Of a stretch of 50,898 nt of DNA, positions 24,822 to 33,792 are shown piece by piece. Each line of letters opens with the position of its first letter. Positions within the stretch are counted from its first letter, which is position 1. The stretch is from Candidatus Gastranaerophilales bacterium (GTDB lineage Bacteria; Cyanobacteriota; Vampirovibrionia; Gastranaerophilales; Gastranaerophilaceae), in NCBI GenBank assembly GCA_944325575.1, contig CALVAR010000017.1:1-50898 (forward strand). The letters run 5' to 3'. Under the pieces are notes generated by a model. The model saw only the letters and a list, made by a program, of their open reading frames with translations, had not been told where the DNA came from and ran no database searches. The position numbers were made by a program, and so were the translations under genes.

Positions 24822-25199
24822 TCAGCAGAGTTCCGCATCGCCAAGACCAAACTGCTCAAGAGAGCCTGACTTTGCCTGAACACAAATAAACTGCATTTCG
24901 CCGTCGCCTGTATTTTCAATGGTTCTTGATGCCTGAGGCAAGACTTTAACGGCAGAGCCTTCTTTTACATTAAGCGCATTTCCGTCTACTGTTATAACAC
25001 CTTCGCCTTTTAAAATAATATAAACCTCTTCATTTTGTTTATGCTTATGGTTGAACGGAACCTTGAAACCTTTTTCAACAGTGTTTATTGAAATTTCGCA
25101 TCCGGTCAGCTCCAGTGCGTCATGTAAAAAGGCCTTTCCGTTTTCCAGATTAATAATATCGTGGATTTTGCCCAGTTCTGTTGTTTTGTAATTTGTCAT
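24822..25199 (-). CDS. Small cupin-domain protein
   Basis: This 125-aa single-domain cupin has a conserved metal-binding barrel. PFNHKHKQNEEVYIILKGEG gives the first motif (two His, one Glu) and VLPQASRTIENTG covers the weaker second motif, where the usual His is absent. It is probably a small enzyme or ligand-binding protein; the substrate is unknown. AAAGGAG lies upstream of the ATG. It is the second gene of the MarR operon, and the gap between the two genes contains a copy of the MarR operator sequence (25218-25233). Confidence 0.85.
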   Translation of the reverse strand: MTNYKTTELGKIHDIINLENGKAFLHDALELTGCEISINTVEKGFKVPFNHKHKQNEEVYIILKGEGVITVDGNALNVKEGSAVKVLPQASRTIENTGDGEMQFICVQAKSGSLEQFGLGDAELC

Positions 25200-25217
25200 T
25201 GTCTTCTCCTTTCGTTC

Positions 25218-25233
25218 GATATCTAACTATTGT
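25218..25233 (-). promoter_or_regulatory. Second copy of the candidate MarR operator
   Basis: GATATCTAACTATTGT is identical to 25696-25711 and lies just upstream of the cupin's ribosome binding site. It may give the cupin its own regulated promoter, but no clear -10 is seen. Confidence 0.6.
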
Positions 25234-25253
25234 TGTAAAAAATTTTCCTTGCC

Positions 25254-25661
25254 CTATATCATTTTTTCAAGAAGTTTTTCCAATGTTTCTGCCTCTTCTT
25301 CCGAAAGATTTTTATACAACATTGTGTTTAGTTCTTTTGATATTTTTTCGAATAACGCTCTGAATGACTCGCCTTTTTCCGTTAATACAATATAAGTTAT
25401 TCTGTTGTCCTCGCTTGATTTATCCCTTTTCACAAGGTCCAGTTTTTCAAGTTTATCCACGAGCACTGTCACTGTAGGCTTTGTACGGTGAATTCTGTCC
25501 GCAATATCTTTCATAGTCGATTTTTGGTACTTGTACAAAACGGCAAGAATATCACCATGGCTCGGGACAAGACCGTCTATACCGTTTTTCTTCAGTTGTT
25601 CTGTGATAAAACGGTTACCCTTTTCATGTATTCTTGATATTAATGCGAGTGATTTTTTCAT
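25254..25661 (-). CDS. MarR family transcriptional regulator
   Basis: The 135-aa protein has the MarR winged helix-turn-helix. MKDIADRIHRTKPTVTVLVDKLEKL is the recognition region, and DKSSEDNRITYIVLTEKG is the beta wing with its conserved D-x-R. It acts as a dimer that typically represses its own gene and neighbours until a small ligand binds. Its promoter has a palindrome inside the spacer, so it very likely represses itself and the cupin gene. Confidence 0.93.
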   Translation of the reverse strand: MKKSLALISRIHEKGNRFITEQLKKNGIDGLVPSHGDILAVLYKYQKSTMKDIADRIHRTKPTVTVLVDKLEKLDLVKRDKSSEDNRITYIVLTEKGESFRALFEKISKELNTMLYKNLSEEEAETLEKLLEKMI

Positions 25662-25685
25662 ATAATTTTTTACTTCATATAAATT

Positions 25686-25714
25686 ATTATAATTAGATAT
25701 CTAACTATTGTCAA
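25686..25714 (-). promoter_or_regulatory. marR promoter with operator in the spacer
   Basis: On the minus strand TTGACA (25709-25714), a 17-base spacer, and TATAAT (25686-25691) form a full consensus promoter. The palindrome TTAGATATCTAA (25693-25704) sits inside the spacer. A protein bound there would block RNA polymerase. Confidence 0.8.
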
Positions 25715-25727
25715 TATAGTTTTTAAA

Positions 25728-26840
25728 TTAGTTTAAGTTTACGTTGTATTTTTTAACCAATTCATTAGCTTTTGTTTTAAGCTCAGTATCTTTATTTTCG
25801 CTACTTAAAACTTTTCTTAACGAGGATCTGGCGTCCACGCCATTTATATTTGAATATTCAAGAAAATAATAAGCCTTTAAATACTCAGCATAATAAAAAT
25901 TGTAATCACAAATATCTTTGTATTTTTGATTGTCCGGATAATTTTTAACAAGACGATTTATTTCCAATGGTCCGTATTTGCACTCAAATATAAGATTTAC
26001 GTCATAATCTACAGCTCCCCATTTTCCGTTTTGTTTTACTTTATAAAAACCGGGCTGTGACATATCTTCTATCTTGTCATAAACAGGTTTTGCAATTTCT
26101 TTGCCGTCTCTCATCCTTACCAAACCGAGTTTCTTATTTTCTTTTACAAAAATTTCATCTCTTGTAATGCGCTTAATTTCTGAATAACCTGTCTTTGTAA
26201 CAGGAACATCAAGCAGATCCATTACATAATATTTCCCGTTATTATAAAGAGTCCAATATGCATAGGCATAGAGACCAAGGAATTTCCCTTCATATTTAAC
26301 AGGCTTTATGAGCTTTCCTGTTTCGCTGCGTGCAACACCGCAAAGATTATTTTTGCATACACCCATTAACCATGCATCAATAGCATTTACACTTGTATAG
26401 ACAGGGTTCTGAATGACTTCGCCGGAAACATAATGTATCCAGCCATACAAGCCGTTTTTTCTTACCGCATAATAATAATTTCCAATTGCGAAGATATCCT
26501 CCCAAACCGGAGGGGTTAAGACATCTCCGTCGCTATTTACTATACCCCAGTAGCCGTTTTGCATTACGGCAAAGTCTGAATGAGTACCGTCTAAAGCCTT
26601 AATATTATCATATACAGGCAGTGTAATAATGTCTTGGGTACTTTCCTCATAAATTCCCCATTTTCCGCCTATTTCATATGCTCTATAATAGCTGTTCAAA
26701 TAAGTATTGTTAGCGGTAAAAAAGTCAAAAAAGCTGTTTGTGCTGTTTGCCGCTGCAGCAGGCATTGTGTTTTGCACCGCAGCAAATATAGTTAATATAC
26801 AAATAAAAATGTATTTTATTTTAAACATTTTAGTAAACAT
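25728..26840 (-). CDS. Exported WG-repeat protein
   Basis: The 370-aa protein starts with a signal peptide (hydrophobic IFICILTIFAAVQ, then a probable cleavage site after MPAAAA). It contains about five WG-type repeats, each near 40-60 residues: GGKWGIYEES, NGYWGIVNSDG, NGLYGWIHY, KLGLVRMRDG and NGKWGAVDYD. WG repeats form a beta-propeller-like or solenoid fold of unknown function, often in cell-envelope proteins. The C-terminal ~70 residues are helical. AGGA lies upstream of the ATG. It stands next to two more exported unknowns on the same strand. Confidence 0.85.
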   Translation of the reverse strand: MFTKMFKIKYIFICILTIFAAVQNTMPAAAANSTNSFFDFFTANNTYLNSYYRAYEIGGKWGIYEESTQDIITLPVYDNIKALDGTHSDFAVMQNGYWGIVNSDGDVLTPPVWEDIFAIGNYYYAVRKNGLYGWIHYVSGEVIQNPVYTSVNAIDAWLMGVCKNNLCGVARSETGKLIKPVKYEGKFLGLYAYAYWTLYNNGKYYVMDLLDVPVTKTGYSEIKRITRDEIFVKENKKLGLVRMRDGKEIAKPVYDKIEDMSQPGFYKVKQNGKWGAVDYDVNLIFECKYGPLEINRLVKNYPDNQKYKDICDYNFYYAEYLKAYYFLEYSNINGVDARSSLRKVLSSENKDTELKTKANELVKKYNVNLN

Positions 26841-26884
26841 TTATAATATATCCTGTTAAATAGATTCTATTTTTTATTCTTTAT

Positions 26885-26930
26885 ATAAAAATAGCTGTCC
26901 TATACTTTTACACGAGAATAGGACAGCTAT
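26885..26930 (-). terminator. Rho-independent terminator after the lipoprotein gene
   Basis: A perfect 13-bp stem, ATAGCTGTCCTAT (26891-26903) / ATAGGACAGCTAT (26918-26930), is followed on the minus strand by TTTTTAT. It lies five bases after the lipoprotein stop codon. Confidence 0.85.
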
Positions 26931-26934
26931 ATGA

Positions 26935-27522
26935 CTACTTGATTGTAAATTTCAAATTAACTGTAGAAGGTGCTCCCAGTGGGATTTCCCAAATATATAC
27001 ATAATTTTTTAAATCAAAAAACTTTGCATTATGGCTTTCTGCCTGCACAGGAAGCTTCATTACAAGCGTATACGGATCCAAATCCTGATATGTCAGGCCG
27101 TTATCTTTTAATAATTTATCTATCTCAGGGCTTGCAATGTTTACTACAAAATCAGCTTTGCATTCTGTTTTGTTTTTAGAGGTCTTACATTCCAGATTTT
27201 TTTTGTTTTTTGGTTTAAAAAACTGTTCTTTTGCAAAAATATCTTCTTTAGTAATATTTTCTGTTTTCAAGATAGCGACATATCCTGAATCTTTTTCAGT
27301 TTGGTATTTCATCAAGGATTCGGGATTCTGTGTTCTTGCAACTTCCAAAAATTTATCCCCAACCATTTTAGAAAGCTTGTCCGTCGATGAATATGCCATA
27401 CCAAGACTAAACTTTTTCTCTACTGTAGCTGATGCTTTGTCATCAATTGTGACAGTTGTTGTCTGGCTGACACAACCCGTTAATAACAAAGTTGACATTA
27501 ACACTAATAAAATCTTTTTCAT
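26935..27522 (-). CDS. Lipoprotein of unknown function
   Basis: The 195-aa protein has a signal peptide with lipobox LLTGC (cysteine ~17), so it is lipid-anchored at the cell envelope. The mature part has a TTTVTIDDKASATVEKKF strand pattern and looks like a beta/alpha domain; two cysteines (LECKTSKNKTECKA) could form a disulphide. I chose ATG 27522, the MKKIL start, with AAAGGA just upstream; an in-frame start at 27558 adds 12 residues without support. The next upstream gene encodes an exported repeat protein 42 bases away on the same strand. Confidence 0.8.
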   Translation of the reverse strand: MKKILLVLMSTLLLTGCVSQTTTVTIDDKASATVEKKFSLGMAYSSTDKLSKMVGDKFLEVARTQNPESLMKYQTEKDSGYVAILKTENITKEDIFAKEQFFKPKNKKNLECKTSKNKTECKADFVVNIASPEIDKLLKDNGLTYQDLDPYTLVMKLPVQAESHNAKFFDLKNYVYIWEIPLGAPSTVNLKFTIK

Positions 27523-27564
27523 TTTTCCTTTTCTTTCTTTGTTTTTTCTATAATACACTTCAAT

Positions 27565-28203
27565 TTATATTACGTTTAAAAGTTTAAGCAATACGTCCAA
27601 CAGATTGCACGGATAAGAATAATTTAGATTTTCACTCTCATCAGTATAAACTACTTTTTTATCACCTATAGAGTAAATTTTTCCGTTGCTTTTATACATA
27701 ACTCTGTCATTTCCTACATATTCTATTTTTCCATATTCATCATATGTTACTTTTTTCCCGCCTATAGTATAAATTCTGTCATTTAAATATTTTACTGATT
27801 CATTTCCAATAGAAACAAGAGAACCATTTGGATTGTATGAAACCTGTTGACCGCCTATTGTATTTATTTTTTCCTGTAAATACTGTACATATTTGCCGCC
27901 GACAGATGACAATGCACCGTTGATATTATATCTCACGCTATCATTTCCTATAGAAGAAATTTGCCCCAAAGAATTGTATTTTACGGGTTTTGCTCCTACA
28001 TATTTCATATTTCCGTTAATATCATATTCAACATCGTCTCTGCCGATTGTTTCAATTTGTCCTGCATAATTATATCTTACTTCCTCACCACCTATAGTCT
28101 CTAATCTGCTGCAAAAATAAGAATCACTATTAGCAAAGGTTTTATGGCAAACTATACCAATAGATACGATAGCGATTATAAATATTAGCAGCAGTCTTTT
28201 CAT
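27565..28203 (-). CDS. Exported protein of ~20-residue tandem repeats
   Basis: The 212-aa protein has an N-terminal signal peptide (LLLIFIIAIVSIGIVC). It is followed by about eight repeats of roughly 19-21 residues with the consensus V-x-Y-(N)-x-x-G-x-(I)-x-x-I/V-G-x-x-x. Examples are VRYNYAGQIETIG, VKYNSLGQISSIG and VTYDEYGKIEYVG. The regular Tyr and Ile-Gly pattern suggests an elongated beta solenoid. The last ~20 residues are hydrophobic (LLDVLLKLLNVI). There are no catalytic motifs. AAAGGA lies nine to ten bases upstream of the ATG. Surface attachment or adhesion is possible but is inference. Confidence 0.8.
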   Translation of the reverse strand: MKRLLLIFIIAIVSIGIVCHKTFANSDSYFCSRLETIGGEEVRYNYAGQIETIGRDDVEYDINGNMKYVGAKPVKYNSLGQISSIGNDSVRYNINGALSSVGGKYVQYLQEKINTIGGQQVSYNPNGSLVSIGNESVKYLNDRIYTIGGKKVTYDEYGKIEYVGNDRVMYKSNGKIYSIGDKKVVYTDESENLNYSYPCNLLDVLLKLLNVI

Positions 28204-28338
28204 ATCAGATTTTATCCTTTTTTATATTTGCAGGGAAATAAATATTATTAATAGAGGGTAAAATATAGATTATATAAATAATATTAGATTACGCTCTGCG
28301 TGTAATCATCTGATTATTGTATTGGCACAACAATAAAC

Positions 28339-28367
28339 TAAAAAGCCGGCATGATAATGCCGGCTTT
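28339..28367 (-). terminator. Rho-independent terminator after valS
   Basis: The ten-base stem AAAGCCGGCA / TGCCGGCTTT closes on a short loop (TGATAA). On the minus strand a T-run follows. It lies 18 bases after the valS stop codon. Confidence 0.9.
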
Positions 28368-28384
28368 AATCTTTAATTTTGTCT

Positions 28385-31039
28385 TTATTTTAAAGTTTCG
28401 ATAAGCTCTTTTATCGCATTAATTTGAGAATTTAGCTCATCAGCACGTGCTTTTGTTTCTTCTATCAGCTCTTTAGGCGCTTTTTCAACAAAGTTTTTGT
28501 TTTTGAGTCTGCCTTCCAAGCTCATTTTTTCTTTGTCCAGTTTTTCGATTTTCTTGTTCTGACGTGCAATTTCTTCGTCAAAGTTAATCAAACCTTCAAG
28601 CGGGATTATGATTTTTGAATTACCGACAACCGCAGACGCAGATTTCTTCGGCATTTGAGTATCCTCACCCTTAAACTCTACGCTCTCGATTCTTGCAAGA
28701 CGTTTCAGGTAAGGTACAACCGCTTCAAAAATCGGTTTTTCCGCAGCACTTGCAAGAACTGTTATATCCATCTGTGCAGAAAGCGGGATATTCAAGCCCT
28801 GACGAACATTTCTCAAAGATTTAATGGTTTCAAAAACAAGTTCCATTTCTTTGTTTTCCGTTTCAAAAACAAATTCTTTTTTATAAGTCGGGAACTCAGC
28901 TTTGATGATACCGATTGTTTCTTTTTCCTGCGGAAGCAGCTGCCAGATAGCCTCTGTAATGTGAGGCATAATCGGGTGCAGCATTCTTAATGCCATATCA
29001 AGAACATATCTCAGGACTCTTTGAGTATTTGCTTTTTGAGCCTCATCCTGCAACTGGATTTTTGCAATCTCAACATACCAGTCGCAATACTCATTCCAGA
29101 AGAAATCATACAAAACGTGTGCTGTTTCGCCAATTCTGAATGATTCAATATTTTCATTAACAAGTTTTGCAGTTTCATTGAGTCTGTGCAAAATCCATCT
29201 GTCGGCAATTGTAAGGTTATTCATATCAATTGCTTTGTTATCAACACCTTCGAGGTTCATAAGAACAAATCTTGAAGCATTCCAGATTTTGTTGGCAAAA
29301 TTTCTGCCGTATTCAAATTTATCCTCGCTAACCTTGATATCCTGACCGCCGTATGTACACATTGATGTCATGGTGAATCTCAATGCGTCACAGCCGTATT
29401 TGTCTATGACAATAACGGGGTCGACAGTGTTGCCTTTGGATTTTGACATCTTTTGACCTTTTTCATCACGTATCAATCCGTGGATGTATACTGTCGAGAA
29501 CGGTGCCTTGCCTGTAAATTCATACCCCATGGTAATCATTCTTGCAACCCAGAAGAAAATAATATCAAATCCTGTTACAAGAGTTGTGGTAGGATAGAAT
29601 TTTTTGAAATCCTCAGACTCGGTATTCGGCCAGCCCATTGTAGAGAAAGGCCACAAACCTGATGAAAACCACGTATCAAGGACATCAGTTTCTTGAGTGT
29701 AATTTTCAGGATCCGGATTTTCTTTTGCAACAACCATCTCACCTGTCTGATTGTGATAATAAGCCGGTATCTGATGCCCCCACCACAATTGACGTGAAAT
29801 ACACCAGTCACGGATATTTTCCATCCAGCCGAGATAGTTTTTCTCCCATTTTTCCGGAACAAATTTAATTTCGCCTGTTTTAACCGCTCTGATTGCAGCT
29901 TCGGCAAGAGGTTTCATTTTTACAAACCATTGTTCGCTCAAAAGCGGCTCAATTGTCGTATGGCATCTCTGGCACTTACCGACATTGTGTTCAAGGTCTG
30001 TAATTTTAACTAAATCATTATGATAACGAAGCATATCAACGGTTCTTTTACGTGCTTCATCTCTGTCTAAGCCGTGGAGTTCCTGAGGAACTTCGGCACA
30101 GGCTTTCATTTTGCCTTCACCGTCAATAACCCAGATTGGTTTAAGGTTGTGGCGTTTTGCAATTTCATAATCGTTCGGATCGTGTGCAGGAGTAATTTTT
30201 AAGGCACCGGTACCGAATTTTTTATCAACATAGTCATCGGCAATAATCGGTATTTCTCTGCCTGTCAAAGGAATAACAACTGTCTTGCCGATTAAATCTT
30301 TGTATTTATAATCAGTCGGGTTAACGGCAATTGCAGCATCGCCGAACATAGTTTCTGGTCTTGTTGTTGCGATTACAATCGCACCGGGTTCATCTTTTAA
30401 TGAATAGCTGATTTCCCACAGGTGGCTTGCTTCCGTTTCATATTCCGTTTCAACATCGGAAATAGCTGACTGGCAGCGAGGGCACCAGTTTACGATATAA
30501 GAACCTTTGTATATTAATCCTTTTTCATAAAGTCTTACAAAAACTTCTTTTACAGCATCGGAGCAGCCTTTATCAAGGGTAAATCTTTCTCTTGAGCGGT
30601 CAAAAGAAGCTCCCAGACGTTTGCACTGGTCTAAGATAGCGCTTTTATGTTCGTTAGCCCAATCCCATGTGCGTGCAAGAAATTTTTCCCTGCCAAGTTC
30701 ATGTCTGTTTGTGCCTTCTGCACGTAGCTGTTTTTCAACAACATTTTGTGTCGCAATACCTGCGTGGTCAGTCCCTGGAACCCACAGAGTTTCATACCCG
30801 GACATTCTGTGATAACGAACAAGAATATCCTGCAATGTTTCGTCAATTGCGTGTCCCATATGGAGAACACCCGTAACATTCGGAGGCGGAATGACTATAG
30901 AAAACGGTTTTTTGGGAGATTTTGCATCCGCTTTAAAGCATTCGTTATCTTCCCAGAATTTATAAATTCTTTCTTCCGTTGCCTTTGCATCATAAGTAGT
31001 CGGCAATTCACTGAAATTAATACTTTTTGTATTTTCCAT
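28385..31039 (-). CDS. valS: Valyl-tRNA synthetase
   Basis: The 884-aa class I synthetase charges tRNA-Val. PPPNVTGVLHMGH (residues 51-63) holds the HIGH-type signature and KMSKS is at 530-534. An editing domain (~200-340), an anticodon-binding domain and a C-terminal coiled coil (~820-884) are all present in the order expected. The zinc-ribbon-like pairs CPRC and CQRC support this. The length is normal. GGTTGAGGA precedes the ATG. It is followed by a strong terminator. Confidence 0.98.
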   Translation of the reverse strand: MENTKSINFSELPTTYDAKATEERIYKFWEDNECFKADAKSPKKPFSIVIPPPNVTGVLHMGHAIDETLQDILVRYHRMSGYETLWVPGTDHAGIATQNVVEKQLRAEGTNRHELGREKFLARTWDWANEHKSAILDQCKRLGASFDRSRERFTLDKGCSDAVKEVFVRLYEKGLIYKGSYIVNWCPRCQSAISDVETEYETEASHLWEISYSLKDEPGAIVIATTRPETMFGDAAIAVNPTDYKYKDLIGKTVVIPLTGREIPIIADDYVDKKFGTGALKITPAHDPNDYEIAKRHNLKPIWVIDGEGKMKACAEVPQELHGLDRDEARKRTVDMLRYHNDLVKITDLEHNVGKCQRCHTTIEPLLSEQWFVKMKPLAEAAIRAVKTGEIKFVPEKWEKNYLGWMENIRDWCISRQLWWGHQIPAYYHNQTGEMVVAKENPDPENYTQETDVLDTWFSSGLWPFSTMGWPNTESEDFKKFYPTTTLVTGFDIIFFWVARMITMGYEFTGKAPFSTVYIHGLIRDEKGQKMSKSKGNTVDPVIVIDKYGCDALRFTMTSMCTYGGQDIKVSEDKFEYGRNFANKIWNASRFVLMNLEGVDNKAIDMNNLTIADRWILHRLNETAKLVNENIESFRIGETAHVLYDFFWNEYCDWYVEIAKIQLQDEAQKANTQRVLRYVLDMALRMLHPIMPHITEAIWQLLPQEKETIGIIKAEFPTYKKEFVFETENKEMELVFETIKSLRNVRQGLNIPLSAQMDITVLASAAEKPIFEAVVPYLKRLARIESVEFKGEDTQMPKKSASAVVGNSKIIIPLEGLINFDEEIARQNKKIEKLDKEKMSLEGRLKNKNFVEKAPKELIEETKARADELNSQINAIKELIETLK

Positions 31040-31160
31040 TCCTCAACCTCTCTTTGTTTTCAATTGACTATAAAATATCACAAAGAAAAGCAAAATTCTA
31101 ACAAGAAATGGAGAGATTTATATAGCAACCTCGACTGCATCTCAAGCAAGTATCTAAATA

Positions 31161-31192
31161 AAAAAGATTCTTCGGGCTAAAGCCCTCAGAAT
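31161..31192 (-). terminator. Hairpin with tandem GA bulge, likely terminator
   Basis: On the minus strand the stem ATTCT-GA-GGGC-4-GCCC-GA-AGAAT (31167-31192) is followed by a T-run (31161-31165). The paired GA steps could form sheared G-A pairs. It lies about 60 bases after the stop of the minus-strand gene at 31255. Confidence 0.6.
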
Positions 31193-31254
31193 GACAGGCC
31201 TTTTACCGCATCTGTGAAATTTGCGGTATAAATCCAGAAATGGGAAAGAGAAAA

Positions 31255-31911
31255 TTAATTGCCTATTTTAGGGAAAAGCACAATCTTACCGTCGGATTCT
31301 CTCCATTGGATATAACCTATTTTGGGCAGTTTATCAAGATCAATAACGGTTACAAGCGCCCAGTTTCCGCTTAATTTATTCAGCCTGATAGATTTAATCA
31401 GCGTAAAGCCCCCCAGCTTTTGGGAGCCTTCATAAGCTCCGCTGTATATTCCGCGCTGTCTGTAGTCTATATCTTTCATATAATACAGGCCGTAGCGTTT
31501 GCCGTAATATGAATAAAAATCTTTTAATCCCCAAAAATCATCCTGTGATGCAGGTTTTACCCACGCAGATTTATTATTGGTCCTGTCATAAATAATTTTG
31601 TACCACTCATCCTGTTCATCTATAACGGAACAGAATGCAAAATTTTTGTCGGAAACCTGAGCAACAAAAAGCCTGTACGGTTCTGCCGCAGTATCTTTGT
31701 AATACACCTCTGTATTTGTCCATTTTACAGATTCAACAATTTGGGAATCATATCTGGGGTACAAATATAAATTAAAACTCTCAGGCACCTGCAAAAAGCC
31801 TATTGTCTCTTTGCTTATAGAGCCTGTGTATCTCGGCATTACATCAGCCATTACAGGCATACAAGCCAAAAATATAAATAAAATTAACGACCAAAATCCA
31901 ATCTTTTTCAT
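31255..31911 (-). CDS. Exported protein of unknown function, probable SH3-like domain
   Basis: The 218-aa protein has a clear signal peptide (LILFIFLACMPVMADV, cleavage probably after MAD). The mature part is rich in Tyr, Trp and short beta strands. Segments such as DEQDEWYKIIYDRTNNKSAWVKP resemble SH3b folds that bind cell-wall material; no catalytic residue stands out. Two cysteines, one of them at the signal-peptide end, make a disulphide unlikely. Its function is unknown. It lies between the adenine deaminase gene and a terminator-like hairpin on the same strand, 45 bases downstream of the deaminase stop. Confidence 0.75.
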   Translation of the reverse strand: MKKIGFWSLILFIFLACMPVMADVMPRYTGSISKETIGFLQVPESFNLYLYPRYDSQIVESVKWTNTEVYYKDTAAEPYRLFVAQVSDKNFAFCSVIDEQDEWYKIIYDRTNNKSAWVKPASQDDFWGLKDFYSYYGKRYGLYYMKDIDYRQRGIYSGAYEGSQKLGGFTLIKSIRLNKLSGNWALVTVIDLDKLPKIGYIQWRESDGKIVLFPKIGN

Positions 31912-31956
31912 AATAAGAGTTTATTACGAATTTACATTTTTTCAAAGTATTCTATC

Positions 31957-33666
31957 TTATACAAACAGATTTGTAACTTCAAATTTATTTACATCAATTA
32001 ATCCCTTATCGGTAATCTTTAGCTCCGGAATAACGGATAAAGACAGAAATGCCATGCTCATAAAAGGCTCATCTATACTGCATCCGATTTTTTTTGCAGC
32101 AGTATCAAGTTCCTTTATTGTTTCTTGTACTTCTTCTGCCGGACGGTCGGACATAAGACCCGCAATCGGCAGTTTAAGATGGGCAAGAGTCTTTCCGTTT
32201 TCTACAACAATTTTCCCGCCCTGTGATTTTACAAGCTCAACTGCAGCATAGTACATATCTTCATCATTTGTGCCGATAACTATCATGTTGTGAGAATCAT
32301 GTGCAACAGTAGACGCTATAGCACCGGATTTCAGCCCGAATCCCTTCACAAAACCCAGCCCTATATTGCCGGTTGCTTTATGTCTTTCTATCACCGCAAT
32401 TTTTAAAATGTCATTTTGAGCATCCGAAACCGCAAAGCCGTTTTCTGTTTTGATTTTTTCCTCAGTCTTACCCGTTATAAGGCTGTTTGGAAAGACATTT
32501 ATTACTTTTGCCGTATCAGAATCCGCTTTTATCTTTAAATCTTCTCTGTATAAATATTTTATATTTACGGAACCTCTTAAAACCGGTGTTTTCATCGAAT
32601 CGGTATCAATAATCATTTTGCCGTCTTTTGCCGCCATTTGACCGTTTTTGAATACCATCAGAGGTTCAAATTTTTCTAAATCTTTAAATATAGCAATATC
32701 GGCTTTATATCCCGGGGCAATTGCTCCGAGATTTGGAATATTAAAATATTCAGCCGTGTTTAAACTTGCCATCTGTATTGCTTTAACTGGATGAACACCG
32801 TTTTTAACCGCCTTTTTAACCATTCTTGAAATATGTTTTGCAAGATGTTTGGGATGTCTGTCATCAGTTACAAACATGCATTTTCTTGTATTATGTGTTT
32901 TCAAAACAGGAAGAAGCGGCTCTAAATCTCTTGCCCCTGTTGCCTCTCTTATCATCAAATACATGCCCAGACGCAGTTTTTCAATGGCTTCTTCGGGTGT
33001 AGTGCATTCATGGTCGGATTTTATGCCTGCCGCAACATATGCATTCAAATCCTTTCCGCTCAAATGAGGTGCATGCCCGTCCACGCGTTTATGTTTTGAC
33101 AGGCCCAGCCTGATTTTACTAAGAACGCTTTCCTCACAATTTACAACCCCAGGAAAGTTCATCATCTCGGCAATACCAAGCACCCACGGAGCATCTATAA
33201 GGAGTGCAAGATCATAACTGTTTAAATCGACACCGGAAGTTTCCAGAGAAGTTGCAGGCACGCAGGAAGGCAGTGTCATATATACATCAAGCGGAAGATT
33301 CTTTGTCGCCTCTCTCATAAAGCTAATACCCTGAAGCCCCATGACATTGGATATCTCATGAGGGTCTGCCACAACGGTTGTCGTACCTGAAGGAACAACA
33401 AGCTTTGCAAACTCGGAAGGCAAAAGCATGGAGCTTTCCAGATGCACATGCCCGTCAATAAAAGACGGAGAGACATATGCTCCTTGTGCATCAATCTCGT
33501 TTATCCCTTCGTATCCGCTGCTGATACCTGCTATAGTATCTCCTACCACGGCAACATTCGCATTGTAGATTTCCTCTGACAATACGTTCACGACTCTGGC
33601 ATTTTTAATGACAAGATCCGCTTTTACTTCACCCCGTGCAACTTTTATTATTTTTTCCAATTTCAA
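31957..33666 (-). CDS. ade: Adenine deaminase
   Basis: The enzyme of about 569 aa belongs to the amidohydrolase superfamily and converts adenine to hypoxanthine and ammonia in purine salvage. FIDGHVHLESS holds the first metal-binding HxH. HEISNVMG, VDGHAPHLSG, SDHECTTPEEA and DDRHPKHL carry the other metal and catalytic residues. The family's typical final third (around GLGFVKGFGLKSGAIASTVAHDSHN) is present. I chose TTG 33666 because GGGAG lies seven bases upstream and it gives the typical start KIIKVARGEVKADL. The longer frame to 33714 adds 16 residues coded by a repetitive GGAAGTT sequence and is probably untranslated leader. Confidence 0.93.
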   Translation of the reverse strand: MKLEKIIKVARGEVKADLVIKNARVVNVLSEEIYNANVAVVGDTIAGISSGYEGINEIDAQGAYVSPSFIDGHVHLESSMLLPSEFAKLVVPSGTTTVVADPHEISNVMGLQGISFMREATKNLPLDVYMTLPSCVPATSLETSGVDLNSYDLALLIDAPWVLGIAEMMNFPGVVNCEESVLSKIRLGLSKHKRVDGHAPHLSGKDLNAYVAAGIKSDHECTTPEEAIEKLRLGMYLMIREATGARDLEPLLPVLKTHNTRKCMFVTDDRHPKHLAKHISRMVKKAVKNGVHPVKAIQMASLNTAEYFNIPNLGAIAPGYKADIAIFKDLEKFEPLMVFKNGQMAAKDGKMIIDTDSMKTPVLRGSVNIKYLYREDLKIKADSDTAKVINVFPNSLITGKTEEKIKTENGFAVSDAQNDILKIAVIERHKATGNIGLGFVKGFGLKSGAIASTVAHDSHNMIVIGTNDEDMYYAAVELVKSQGGKIVVENGKTLAHLKLPIAGLMSDRPAEEVQETIKELDTAAKKIGCSIDEPFMSMAFLSLSVIPELKITDKGLIDVNKFEVTNLFV

Positions 33667-33754
33667 CTCCAAACTCCCAATTTTCAACTTCCAACTTCCA
33701 ACTTCTTTTTCCAATTATATACATAAATTGAGCTTGTGTGTAAAATATTTAGGT

Positions 33755-33782
33755 TTGGATAATAAAACAAAAATATTATAAA
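33755..33782 (+). promoter_or_regulatory. Near-leaderless promoter of the alpha/beta hydrolase gene
   Basis: TTGGAT (33755-33760), a 16-base spacer, and TATAAA (33777-33782) form a promoter ten bases from the ATG at 33793. The mRNA leader would be at most a few bases and no Shine-Dalgarno site is present. Confidence 0.45.
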
Positions 33783-33792
33783 ATATCCCATT

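Noticed and set aside
25254-25661. Toxin-antitoxin assignment for Fic with the neighbouring MarR or cupin
   Set aside because: Fic is separated from them by a terminator and has its own promoter and internal inhibitory helix; the other two form a separate operon.
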